From positions 310,001 through 374,000 of the forward strand of contig CAXHTR010000005.1 of NCBI GenBank assembly GCA_964019655.1: a stretch of DNA of 64,000 bases, given 5' to 3'. Shown here piece after piece: positions 1 through 9,493 of the stretch. The notes beneath the pieces are model-generated. The model did no database searches, was not told the DNA's origin, and saw only the letters and a program-made list of their open reading frames with translations. The stretch comes from Perkinsela sp. pyNocScin1 (Eukaryota; Euglenozoa; Kinetoplastea; Prokinetoplastida; Perkinselidae). Positions within the stretch are counted from its first letter, which is position 1, and each line of letters opens with the position of its first letter. Made by a program: the position numbers and the translations under genes.

Positions 1-405
1 ATGAGAAAAAAGGTCTGCTTTATTCAGAAGAACAATGAGGGGGGCCTCTATTATCTCCCCAATTACAATACATTCTGATGTTTGTACTTGCATACCCTTA
101 GCAGCATCTATGACGAGAACCATGATATCTATGATCTGCCCACCGCCCAGGATAGTACGTATGAAATCTGCATGGCCAGGGCAATCGACAATTGTGAACT
201 GAATAGAGGAGTATCCTTGTGAAGCAATATGCAGTGGCGAATCTTTGATGAGTGCGCTGAACCCAAGATCGATTGTAATGCCCCTTTCTTGGCTGTGCAT
301 ATGCTTATCAAAGCAAGCGGTGCTTGAAAGTGAGCTTATGGACTTTGCTATGGACGTTTTACCACTGTCAACATGACCAAACAGTCCTAAATTGATATTC
401 AGCAT
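1..405 (-). CDS. EEFSEC: Selenocysteine-specific elongation factor, N-terminal part (cut by window edge)
   Basis: The first 135 codons form the G domain of eEFSec/SelB, the GTPase that delivers Sec-tRNA to the ribosome at recoded UGA codons. Visible motifs are G1 GHVDSGKT (residues 10-17), the family-typical SQERGITIDLGFS, G3 DCPGH, the family-typical GGGQIIDIMVLVIDAAKGMQ, and G4 NKAD near the cut edge. These flanking signatures fit eEFSec better than eEF1A or EF-Tu. The start at 405 suits the family because the first beta strand begins at residue 3 and no in-frame ATG lies close upstream. The gene continues beyond position 1. It implies that this organism makes selenoproteins; no selenoprotein or tRNA-Sec was recognised in the window. 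Confidence 0.93.
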   Translation of the reverse strand, partial: MLNINLGLFGHVDSGKTSIAKSISSLSSTACFDKHMHSQERGITIDLGFSALIKDSPLHIASQGYSSIQFTIVDCPGHADFIRTILGGGQIIDIMVLVIDAAKGMQVQTSECIVIGEIIEAPLIVLLNKADLFSH

Positions 406-619
406 AAGCCTTTGAGACACGCACCAATGGGCCACTTCTTGCTTAGTCTAGAAAAGCTTGTACAGAAGCATTACTATTCGTCAAAAAAGGCTAATCAACA
501 TGCCAACTTCATACATAACAAAACTATGAAGTTTGCTTCTTTTACGAATGATACCAAATCATATTTTCTGCAGTCTATGAATATAATTTTTTGATGCTAT
601 CATGGAGTGAAAGCATCAT

Positions 620-1585
620 CTACTCTCGAACACCGAAGACGTGAATGCTGTTATCCGTATGGCCGGTGTAAAGTGTATTTCCATCCGCAGACCAGGCGAG
701 CGATATGCATTCTGGCTGCAGTGCCTTGCGGTTCATCTGCCGGCGAGGTGGTGCAAGCTCAGCAATAGCCTTCTTTGACTCAAGATCCCAGATTCTGATG
801 CATGATTCTGTTGCAGCACAGAGCCAGTATCGGTTCGGGCTGAAAGTCAACGAGTGAATAATTTCACCAGCCTCAAGCTGATAGAGATGCGAACCGCTGC
901 CGAGGTCCCAGAGCATGGCGATTCCGTCTTTGCCGCCAGAGGCACAGAGAGAGCCATCTGGTGAAATGGAGACTGTGTTCAAATAACCAGTGTGACCTTC
1001 AAAGTTCGTTGCCAGGCCAAAGTTGTCGAGAGTCCATAATTTGACAGTATTATCCCATCCACCGCTGACGATGAAAGGTGTGTCGACACGAGGAGAAAAT
1101 CGCACACAGCTGACCCAGTCTTTGTGCGCTCCATCTTGGAAGGTATATCTGCAGTTACCAGTAACGTCCCAAAGTTTGATTTGTCTATCGCGTGATCCAG
1201 AGACGATCTTCTGATCATCTGGAGAGAATGCAACCGAAAGCACATCTTTTTCGTGTCCCCGGAAGACTGCTTTGCAGTCACCGTTGTTGATATCCCAGAG
1301 CCGAAGAGTCTTGTCCCATGAGCCAGAGAGAGCGAAGGATCCATCGGAAGAGATCGCTGCGTCCTGAACGATGGCGCTATGTCCTTCAAGTCTCTTCAAA
1401 GGATATGCGAATGAATCGGCCTCATCTGTGACGTCGATCACTTCGTTACGCTTCCAGTTTAAGAGAGTTCCATCACGGGAGGCAGAGAGAAATGTATCGT
1501 TGGAACCCTGGGGTGCAACAACAGATGTAACCCAGCCACGGTGACCATTTAGCTCACCGTCATACGTGAAGTGACTGTCAGACAT
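620..1585 (-). CDS. RACK1: RACK1, WD40 scaffold of the 40S ribosomal subunit
   Basis: This 321-residue protein is a seven-bladed WD40 propeller matching RACK1/Gbeta-like protein along its length. Family landmarks include GHRGWVTSV in blade 1, [24 protein letters not shown], the [13 protein letters not shown] blade, [12 protein letters not shown] and [14 protein letters not shown]1 sits on the small ribosomal subunit near the mRNA exit and links ribosomes to signalling. The length equals that of other eukaryotic RACK1 proteins and the ATG at 1585 gives the expected N-terminus. It is the second gene of the leftmost minus-strand cluster, 214 bp downstream of the eEFSec start. Confidence 0.97.
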   Translation of the reverse strand: MSDSHFTYDGELNGHRGWVTSVVAPQGSNDTFLSASRDGTLLNWKRNEVIDVTDEADSFAYPLKRLEGHSAIVQDAAISSDGSFALSGSWDKTLRLWDINNGDCKAVFRGHEKDVLSVAFSPDDQKIVSGSRDRQIKLWDVTGNCRYTFQDGAHKDWVSCVRFSPRVDTPFIVSGGWDNTVKLWTLDNFGLATNFEGHTGYLNTVSISPDGSLCASGGKDGIAMLWDLGSGSHLYQLEAGEIIHSLTFSPNRYWLCAATESCIRIWDLESKKAIAELAPPRRQMNRKALQPECISLAWSADGNTLYTGHTDNSIHVFGVRE

Positions 1586-1655
1586 GATAATCGAGAAATA
1601 TCAAGAAAAGAATAAGTGCTAAGCAAGTAAGAGTTTCTCAAATGCGTCGAAGAGC

Positions 1656-1961
1656 TTATCGGTGAAGCATAGATTCCATGATATGATCATTCGCCTGCTT
1701 TCGACGGGCTCTCTGAGATTCCATTCCCGCAAAGCATTCAAGTATTCGCCTGCGCTTCTGTATTGGACTCGCGTTGCTTCTCATAAAAAACTCCGCTGAA
1801 TCTCGATATAAGGAGCTCATTCCCTTCTCAAATGAATGAACTCGCTCAATCTGGGCAATGTGGGCAGCCTTTCTATTGCGCTCAAGCTTCGCCATATGCG
1901 ACCTGGTTTGAAAGCCATGCATGTACCCTGGACTTCTCCTCTGAGCCTTCTTACTAGGCAT
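1656..1961 (-). CDS. Small very basic protein of unknown function
   Basis: A 101-residue, Arg/Lys-rich protein starting MPSKKAQRR and containing a helical middle (SHMAKLERNRKAAHIAQIERVHSFEKG) and a basic stretch QKRRRILE. An in-frame ATG at 2033 would add a 24-residue hydrophobic/basic leader (125 residues), which could be a mitochondrial presequence; the choice between starts is open. Composition suits an RNA- or ribosome-associated protein, but no family is recognised. It is accepted as a gene because it sits in the same strand and rhythm as its neighbours and fills the space between RACK1 and the fusion gene. Confidence 0.55.
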   Translation of the reverse strand: MPSKKAQRRSPGYMHGFQTRSHMAKLERNRKAAHIAQIERVHSFEKGMSSLYRDSAEFFMRSNASPIQKRRRILECFAGMESQRARRKQANDHIMESMLHR

Positions 1962-2137
1962 AGCAATCACTCTCTTTAGTAAAAGCTTTTTCAGATCACT
2001 TATATGGAGCAAAAAAACAGATGCATAGATCATAACGTTAGATGTTCAAGAAGCATATTCTAGAATTAGAAAAAAAACTAGCTGAAGCAAGAACGTATTC
2101 AAAGACTTAATGAGGCCTTTTTGGCTAACCCCCCATT

Positions 2138-4225
2138 CTATAGCCTCTGAATGATGTCTTGCGCAATGGACCGTGCGTGACGTACAATATCACCTGTATA
2201 GTAGAACGAGCAATTTCCTTCACTCAATACCACATTCTCAGAGTTTTTAGTAGAGATTTTGACATCGTCCGATAATTTTGTATTCCAGCTGCAGGTAAAG
2301 AGAACATCAGCCGGTTTCAGAAAATTTGATATCCAAAGATTACCGACCTGAGATACCACGAGAGGCTTTTCAAATGATTTGAAGTAGTACACCCAGTTCC
2401 TTGTGATTTCATCCCGTTTGATGAGAATATGGATATGGCAGCTATTAAATGGTGTGCTATTAGGCAATATCACAACATGCCGTGGATATTCCTCATGGCT
2501 GTTTGTTGAAGATCCGTCATCGGCTTCTCCATCGGATACTGCTACAAATATTGATGAATGGCACTGCCTTTCATCGTCTAAGTACCTAAGAACGACTTTA
2601 GCTTCAACACAGCACTCTCCTAACCAAAGACGGTGCGGGTTAGCCTTGTGAGAAGACAGTTCTGCTTTCTTGAAGGGCTGACCCCTCATGGTTGCTGCAC
2701 CTTGCATCGAGGCTGCTCGAACTACGCCCTCGACAAGATCCATATTGCCGAAACTCGGCACAAAGAAAGGCGTTTTATGTCCTAGATTTGCGCTCAGAGC
2801 GCTTGAGAAAAGAAATCGTAATAAACTTTCAGATGATGAACGAGTCCTTGCATGGGCATTGTCACAAAAAGCCATGAGTCGCTGCTTTAAGGAATCTGGT
2901 AAGTTTGAAAGCAACTTTTCCAAGAGATTCGTATTTTCTTTTAAGCCCTCGAGGCCTTCAGGTATGCTCTGTATCTTTTGTAGCAGCCGCATGATTTCCC
3001 TCTTATCTTGCAGTTTCATCGACACTGATTTAAAAATTTCAGTTTTGCCGAGTGGTAAAGCGCAATGTTCTCTCTCTTCTAGTGTCCATAATGACTCTAC
3101 AGCATCGAAAGCAACATATTCATGGATATTTGCTTCAGAAAGAAAATCGAGGAGGCATTGCTCCAAGCGCAAGATCTTTGGATCAATATCAAGGCGAAGG
3201 CGACCATCAAATAAATCGGAAAAATTTTTATGGATAGTGAAGCTCCCATTCGCTTCCAAACATCGCTGATAGATATTCTTCAGTAAGACAGTTGAATCGT
3301 GTGATCCGTAATCAAGCCCTTCTTCAATCAAAAGGGTCTTTACGTGTGACTTTGAAAGAAAGTATGCCACAAGCGTATGTAGAAGAGATGAGCCTATGAT
3401 CGCAACATCGCATACGTAATGCTTCGCCGGAACGTTTAAAATGCTTACAGAATGAGCTGCGAATGCTATTTCTCGAACATACACAATACTTGTTTCTTCT
3501 CGTCTTCTATCTTCCTCCGAAGATATGTCGTGCTCAATTTCAATAGCTTTCTTTGCAGAAAGATTGTACAACGGCAAAATATTGAAAAAATTCAGATCAT
3601 CATTCATTCTACGTGGAACATGATGGCCATAAGTGCATATACAGACCCCGTGTGCATCCAAGAGTTCCATGATTGTGAAAGCTAGGGCATGGTGGCAAAC
3701 ATGGTTGAATATCAAATCAGATATGATGACGACATCGAACCTTTCATTGATATTATGCGCTTTCACCTTCGAGATATCAGAGCTATTACCCCATAAAAGT
3801 CCATCAACTACGATGCGTTCTGGTTTGTTCCATAAGATATTTCGGTCTACGTTACTTTTCAAGGTATCAAGGAGATTTTTTTCAGGAAAGTCAGTAGCTA
3901 CAACCTTTCGAGCACCTAAGATTGCCGAAGCAATACTCGGGAGTCCAAGCCCCGCTCCAAGCTCAACAACAGACTTGTTTTTTAATGAATCCATCTTCTG
4001 TAGAGCATTTGTAGCTTCAATTGACGAGTTCCAAAGCAAATTTCCCCACAGACTGTGATGGCAGCTCCCAGCCATCAATGTCACCTTTGTTTGAACTCGT
4101 TCTAACAAATACTCAACCTCAGACCCTCCAAGTTCTATGCCGCATTCGTCTTCGAGTACATCCACTGAATCTCTTGAGAATAACGACGCAAGATCGCCTT
4201 CAGCCCAAGAGACTTCTCTAAACAT
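2138..4225 (-). CDS. Fusion: EFM7/NNT1-type methyltransferase plus Rab escort protein
   Basis: One open frame of 695 residues joins two unrelated enzymes. Residues 1-255 are a class I SAM methyltransferase of the METTL21/EFM7 (yeast Nnt1) group: LWGNLLWN (59-66), SAM loop VELGAGLGLPS (87-97), TDFP (111-114) and SDLIFNH (169-175). Yeast Efm7 methylates the N-terminus and nearby lysine of eEF1A. Residues 270-695 are a Rab escort protein/GDI: dinucleotide-binding strand DVAIIGSSLLHTLVAYFL (273-290), LRLDIDPKIL, and a C-terminal AxSIAQDI helix as in REP. REP presents Rab GTPases to geranylgeranyltransferase. The linker (about 230-268) has no methionine near the REP start, so separate translation of REP is unlikely. 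REP rather than GDI is inferred from the divergent first motif and the C-terminus. Confidence 0.85.
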   Translation of the reverse strand: MFREVSWAEGDLASLFSRDSVDVLEDECGIELGGSEVEYLLERVQTKVTLMAGSCHHSLWGNLLWNSSIEATNALQKMDSLKNKSVVELGAGLGLPSIASAILGARKVVATDFPEKNLLDTLKSNVDRNILWNKPERIVVDGLLWGNSSDISKVKAHNINERFDVVIISDLIFNHVCHHALAFTIMELLDAHGVCICTYGHHVPRRMNDDLNFFNILPLYNLSAKKAIEIEHDISSEEDRRREETSIVYVREIAFAAHSVSILNVPAKHYVCDVAIIGSSLLHTLVAYFLSKSHVKTLLIEEGLDYGSHDSTVLLKNIYQRCLEANGSFTIHKNFSDLFDGRLRLDIDPKILRLEQCLLDFLSEANIHEYVAFDAVESLWTLEEREHCALPLGKTEIFKSVSMKLQDKREIMRLLQKIQSIPEGLEGLKENTNLLEKLLSNLPDSLKQRLMAFCDNAHARTRSSSESLLRFLFSSALSANLGHKTPFFVPSFGNMDLVEGVVRAASMQGAATMRGQPFKKAELSSHKANPHRLWLGECCVEAKVVLRYLDDERQCHSSIFVAVSDGEADDGSSTNSHEEYPRHVVILPNSTPFNSCHIHILIKRDEITRNWVYYFKSFEKPLVVSQVGNLWISNFLKPADVLFTCSWNTKLSDDVKISTKNSENVVLSEGNCSFYYTGDIVRHARSIAQDIIQRL

Positions 4226-4346
4226 CGGTCATTGTTCACTCACTAAGTAAGAAACCAAATGCAACAGAGGAAAAAGAGCAAATGTATCAGTCAAATCAAT
4301 TATACGTGAGATCTTTCTACATGAATGTGAATGATGCATGAATCTA

Positions 4347-7300
4347 CTATGGTGAGCTTTGAGTATGGTGCGTTTGACAAAGATTGTCAAGGTATGTTTC
4401 AGACAGTAAGAAGAGGACACTTCTCCCAGTAGCATTCCCTCGATCTTGGCAGAGCGCTGTAATTTCCTTTCCGAAATAATCTTGAGAGAAAGATGATGTG
4501 AGAATATAGTCCAGTTTCGCGTAAGCAAAACTAAATAAAGATTGATGTACCGGGTGAAGCGCCCAGCAGTAAAGAAGAGTGCGGTATACAAGGTCCCATT
4601 GCTTACCACTTTGAAAATTTAGAATGTCTGCATCCGCGGGACACTTTTGCGAGGCTGGAATGCGATTTACAAAGAGAGAAAGGATCGAGGAAAGCTCATT
4701 CAACCCTATCTCTAATGGGGACCTTTGTGATGCATATCGTATCACACTCGCTGAATATTGAGCATGAAGAATGGGCTCATAAAAGAAATTAGAGCTTTCA
4801 TGATCAAAAATCGCTTCAGCTTCGTATCTTTTCATCGAAGTATCTGCAGTCTCAAGCTTTGATGGAAGGATTTCGTTCAAAAGATCGAATAAGCTTCTCG
4901 AACTCAATGGTACATTAATCATACGAGAGTAGTGCTGTTCTATGCAAACCTCGGTTTGCTGAGTAGGAGAATCTGTCCCAAATAGAATTTTTGAAATGAA
5001 TTCTGCCATGAAACGACGAACTACCGGGTCATTATCACTTAAAAGAAGTCTAGAGGCGTCCCAGAGAGTATAGGAGCTATAAAGCTTCTCTTTGATGCTA
5101 TGGATGTTCTCGATAGCTTCTGTAACTGCTCGACGGATGCATTCTGGTACGCCTGGTTGGGACCACTTCAGTAGAAGCAAAGCGACTTCATCTTCGCTAT
5201 ATATCTTTCCTGAAATAAAAACTTGGCTGTTTGAGAGGTGGATAATGAATTTTATTGCAGCACCTGTGAATTCCCATTCGCACATTGGGGATTCGTCTGA
5301 TAATAAGGATGAAATTGTCTCAAACAAGTGAGATTTTTCACCTTCATGCTCGAACTCCAATAAGTCTTGCTTCAGCTCGTCAATATCATTTCCTTTGTAG
5401 TAAGAAATGCATGATTCTACAATATGAGCCTTCTGTGTGCGATGCAGTATCATGCGTCGAAGATTTGCATTCTGTAAGAAGAAAGAGCGCATGTCGTTGT
5501 GGAATATTTCGTCTATACATCTAAAAATCGAGATCTTGCATAAAGAGTCCATGCATGATAAGAATGGCTGTGCAGCATCTAACTCCACAGAGAGCTTCAT
5601 GCAGAATCCAACAAGGCTAAGAAAATGTGGATCATTCATGCATTCTCGGGCTGTAGGGTAAATCATTCTCAGCGATGCTTCACTTATCCACTTCTTCATA
5701 TCGCTATCATGGGCACTTAAAGTGCGTGCAGCAGCTTTGAGTAACTCTTTAAACATATCAAAGATAGCACCCTGATGGTGTGAGAAAGCAAGTTGATCAA
5801 TTGCAGATTTCAATCTACTTTGAATGTGTGAAATGTCGCTCTGAAGACTGCAGTGAACAACTGAAGGTATAGATAAGATAAATGTGTGCAGAGAATTCAG
5901 GCATGGGTTTTGATCCATGTTTATCTCATGGAATCCTTTGAGTAAAATGCTGCACGTTTTATCAATATTGACAAAAGCTAAATTTCTCACAGCGTTCGCG
6001 ATGCCTTGTCGGAGAAGCGCATTTTCGCGATGAGCGTGGCACAAAGCACTTGCGATTAAGACCAGAAGGCTACGCTCATGCTGTGGGCTTGGTAGAGTTA
6101 CCGGCCGTGCGCGTTCAAGGACAATTATGGAGAAAAAGGCCTTATTAGCGCATGCCGACCGCAGCTGCTTCTCAATGATTTTCATCATCGATGGAAAACG
6201 CTCAAGCAAATCGTACACTGTAGGCCGCCGCTCGGCATTGTCGTCGATAAAGCATGCAAGCAATTTTGCGTATGTCATAATAAAGCTATTTCGGGATGAC
6301 CATGATGCGCTATCAAGCTTACTGTAAATGATTTCAAAAATAACCTCGATGAAAGGCATAATGTGGCCATGCAAGGCAGAAGTCGATAAAAGCATGCGTA
6401 AGACATTCAGAGCATTGATTGCTTGTCTTTCTATCATTTTTTCCTGCTTCATTGAGAAAATAGTGGAACTGTTCGGCTTAGATGCTTCACTTCTACGTAA
6501 GATTGAAATGATCTCCTCCATGCAAAGAAGGAAAAGCTCTTTTCTCGTGTGTATAAGCTCAGATTCTAGTATGGCGATTGTAAAAAACGGAAGTCCTTGG
6601 CTTCGCCGAAGAGTGCGCGATTCTTCTTTGGAGCATATGCCACTTTCCCCAAGTACGAAATTGAGAAGACTGAGGGGTATTGCGTTAACTGTTGATGACT
6701 CGGCCTCTATGCATGCACGGCATATGCCTACGAGAGCTGCATGACACCTTGCTATTATACCATTGTGCTTCGATTTAAGTAGGGCAATACCAATTTGATC
6801 AACAGCTTCTTTGATGATATCCGTACTCAAAGATGACATTATAGATATCGTACTTTTCGCAACCAAATCTATGGTCCTTTTTAGACTGAGCCAAGCTAGT
6901 GCGCTAAGTTCCTTATCACATCGGCCTGATACCGCCGAGATGAGATGGCCGCGACAATCAGGCTCAAACCGATCGTACTCGGTTCCCTCGAAATTCAGGC
7001 CATTCAAAACCTTCATGGACTCTATGCTTAGCTCCAAGCTCTTCTTTTTAATGATGCTGAGATTCATTCTCTCACTGCACGAAACCATAAACTCCGTGTC
7101 GAAGAGAACTGTTAGTAGGTGCGCTATTCCATGAACATTCTTGCAAGTTTGTAGCCATGAGCGTAGCGAGCGTTCAAAGCACACTTGAAGCTTTTCAATG
7201 TCTGCAAAAATCATTTCATTTACTACAGACGCAGGAACCCTTTTCCATCTTCCAATGTAAAGGCAGGATAGTAGATATGCAGCGCCTTCCGAGTGAGTTT

Positions 7301-9356
7301 GCTTCACAGAACGAAGCAGTGATGATAACCGAGACTCATGTCTCTCAAGAACCGTGAGTAGGTCAAAGCTTTCCGAACCCATCAAAATATGGTACGATAG
7401 ATCCCTTAAGTCCCTCCAGTTCTCAAAGCATGATGATAAGAGGACCCCTATTGGGATAACTTCAGATTTATCTGTGCAAGAAAACGTTTGCACTAGTCTG
7501 AAAATTGAGAATCGTCGCTCTAGGCAGCCTGAAGGGTACATTTGGCGGAAAGCGACCTTAAACGCTTGCGTATAGCCTTCTGGGGATCGGACCCTAAGTC
7601 GTTTCATGAAGCTCCTTATCTCTATGTGATGAAATACGTTTTCAAGCCTGATGTTATGGCTCACAAAGTCAGCGACAGTACGAGGGTCTGCATCTTTCAT
7701 CCCGGCAATTTCTAAAAAGGTATTCATGAAGCTGAACCTAGCCTTTGAATCGTATGATTTTAGAGCGCAGTAAAAGCTCCTGAAAAGTTGACCACTTACT
7801 TTTAAGCCTTTGAGGCTTCGTTGGTCAACGCATGTGAGCAAGTAGATGGCTTTTTCACAGCTCGTTTGAAGTGCTTCAAGAACCCCTTTTATCACATCAT
7901 GTCTTCGTGAGCAAATGGGGGCAACAACCTTTGACATCAAAATTCTACATATCTTTTCTTTCATGCGATGATGGATTATGCGTCTGAGAATTTCGTCCAT
8001 GCATGTCGTGCTTGATGATGCTAAAGTGATCAATAAACGGCTACAAGCAGTTGTCAATTTTGGATACGCAAGATAGGTGATAGCTTCATTCATGATATGA
8101 TGATCCCTTTCCGACTCACGAACATCGTCCCGCTTCGCGTAAACTATATCTAACACTGTGTACTTGAATGCGTACGTTGAGGAAATATTCGAGTCAATGA
8201 AATCGAATTGAAAGCACTTCGAATTGTCCAAAGTTTTTCGTGCAATATTTGTGAGTAATGTGATAATGCTTTCCATCGTGGCCGCATTTATGCAGGCAAC
8301 GCTTTTGAAAATTTCATACATTTTCATTTCAATTTTTTGGAGCGAATCCACATCTAGAAATTGCTGATCACCCTTATCCGATAGATCGAGGATCCTTCTG
8401 CAGAGAGTTTCGAAAGCTTGCAAGATAAAAAAATTAAAGCTTTCGTCCTTATGTGATCCCAAAAATAGCGCAATCAATACTGCAACGTAGTCTGCCGACT
8501 CATGTGTCAAAGCATGTTTTTGCAAGCACCCATGAATAGCGCAAAGCAATCCTGCTGGACTCAAGCTTAATGTCCATTTTACAAAAAATCGGGAAGTATA
8601 GCTCCTGTATTGCGACAACTGTTCACTCACTTTGTGAATGTGTAAGTTATCGTGAAGCGAGCTCGAGATGGATTGATCGGACTTTGAAGCGACGAGATCT
8701 CTTGAAATTTTTACTGGAAGCCCCCACGGTTCAATGATGATCGACAAAATGAGACCGATGGAATTCAAGAGCGAAATGCGAGGCATGCTTGTACTGAGCA
8801 CGTCGCTACATAGGCAAAACATGCGCTTGGTTAAAGCAAAAAAATGTGAGGGATCTGTGCTACGTAGCATGCAGAACCGGTCTTCAAACGAGAGGAAAAA
8901 CTTTGCGGCAACATGAAAAATCTGCACTATTCCAGGCGCAGAGAGCACATTCCCCCTTGCATCAAACAGATTTTCAAGCGATAAAGCCATGTGATCAGCC
9001 ATAGCCAATATGCTATTATCTATGCTTGTGATTCTTCTTTTCCCACAGGAAAGAAGCATGTCAAGATTTTCAAATTTTTGCATGATACTGAGCCCATTCT
9101 GCTCAAAAATAGCGAAGAATTTCTGAGTCAAGGCCTGGGGATTTTGCTTGAAAATGTGAGCTAATACCCCTTGCGCAGGTTTGTTGAGCAATAGAAGGCA
9201 CTGCTTTTTATGATGATGTACCTCATATCTGTAAAACTCATGCGGTGCGTAAAACAATATTTCCAACAAAGATGAGCAGTGATCATCGGAAAGCACTCGT
9301 AACGAACGGATCTGCTCGAGAACCGCTTGGACATTGTGCGTATCTCTAAGTTCCAT
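4347..9356 (-). CDS. THADA/Trm732-like tRNA 2'-O-methylation cofactor
   Basis: A 1669-residue alpha-helical solenoid, the largest protein here. The DUF2428 signature of the THADA/Trm732 family is present: LRRSQGLPFFTIAILESE (about residues 915-932), followed about 65 residues later by QAINALNVLRMLL and SASWSSRNSFIMTYAKLL. Yeast Trm732 partners Trm7 to methylate the ribose of residue 32 in the tRNA anticodon loop. The helical repeats on both sides match the family's HEAT/ARM-like build and length (1400-1950 residues). No catalytic domain is expected. The rest is too diverged to place by eye. The gap to mtIF2 is only 137 bp. Confidence 0.85.
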   Translation of the reverse strand: MELRDTHNVQAVLEQIRSLRVLSDDHCSSLLEILFYAPHEFYRYEVHHHKKQCLLLLNKPAQGVLAHIFKQNPQALTQKFFAIFEQNGLSIMQKFENLDMLLSCGKRRITSIDNSILAMADHMALSLENLFDARGNVLSAPGIVQIFHVAAKFFLSFEDRFCMLRSTDPSHFFALTKRMFCLCSDVLSTSMPRISLLNSIGLILSIIIEPWGLPVKISRDLVASKSDQSISSSLHDNLHIHKVSEQLSQYRSYTSRFFVKWTLSLSPAGLLCAIHGCLQKHALTHESADYVAVLIALFLGSHKDESFNFFILQAFETLCRRILDLSDKGDQQFLDVDSLQKIEMKMYEIFKSVACINAATMESIITLLTNIARKTLDNSKCFQFDFIDSNISSTYAFKYTVLDIVYAKRDDVRESERDHHIMNEAITYLAYPKLTTACSRLLITLASSSTTCMDEILRRIIHHRMKEKICRILMSKVVAPICSRRHDVIKGVLEALQTSCEKAIYLLTCVDQRSLKGLKVSGQLFRSFYCALKSYDSKARFSFMNTFLEIAGMKDADPRTVADFVSHNIRLENVFHHIEIRSFMKRLRVRSPEGYTQAFKVAFRQMYPSGCLERRFSIFRLVQTFSCTDKSEVIPIGVLLSSCFENWRDLRDLSYHILMGSESFDLLTVLERHESRLSSLLRSVKQTHSEGAAYLLSCLYIGRWKRVPASVVNEMIFADIEKLQVCFERSLRSWLQTCKNVHGIAHLLTVLFDTEFMVSCSERMNLSIIKKKSLELSIESMKVLNGLNFEGTEYDRFEPDCRGHLISAVSGRCDKELSALAWLSLKRTIDLVAKSTISIMSSLSTDIIKEAVDQIGIALLKSKHNGIIARCHAALVGICRACIEAESSTVNAIPLSLLNFVLGESGICSKEESRTLRRSQGLPFFTIAILESELIHTRKELFLLCMEEIISILRRSEASKPNSSTIFSMKQEKMIERQAINALNVLRMLLSTSALHGHIMPFIEVIFEIIYSKLDSASWSSRNSFIMTYAKLLACFIDDNAERRPTVYDLLERFPSMMKIIEKQLRSACANKAFFSIIVLERARPVTLPSPQHERSLLVLIASALCHAHRENALLRQGIANAVRNLAFVNIDKTCSILLKGFHEINMDQNPCLNSLHTFILSIPSVVHCSLQSDISHIQSRLKSAIDQLAFSHHQGAIFDMFKELLKAAARTLSAHDSDMKKWISEASLRMIYPTARECMNDPHFLSLVGFCMKLSVELDAAQPFLSCMDSLCKISIFRCIDEIFHNDMRSFFLQNANLRRMILHRTQKAHIVESCISYYKGNDIDELKQDLLEFEHEGEKSHLFETISSLLSDESPMCEWEFTGAAIKFIIHLSNSQVFISGKIYSEDEVALLLLKWSQPGVPECIRRAVTEAIENIHSIKEKLYSSYTLWDASRLLLSDNDPVVRRFMAEFISKILFGTDSPTQQTEVCIEQHYSRMINVPLSSRSLFDLLNEILPSKLETADTSMKRYEAEAIFDHESSNFFYEPILHAQYSASVIRYASQRSPLEIGLNELSSILSLFVNRIPASQKCPADADILNFQSGKQWDLVYRTLLYCWALHPVHQSLFSFAYAKLDYILTSSFSQDYFGKEITALCQDRGNATGRSVLFLLSETYLDNLCQTHHTQSSP

Positions 9357-9493
9357 GATTGTTAGCGCCGTGAGCCCTGGTAACCTCTATACATTAAGAA
9401 CCAAATATTGCATATGATACTACTAAGTAAGACGCGTAATGAATCTCAATGCCATCAGGATTATAGTGAACAAGCTAATACATCAGAATCAGA

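Noticed and set aside
412-594. 60-codon plus-strand frame between eEFSec and RACK1
   Set aside because: Antisense to the cluster and low-complexity; no family.
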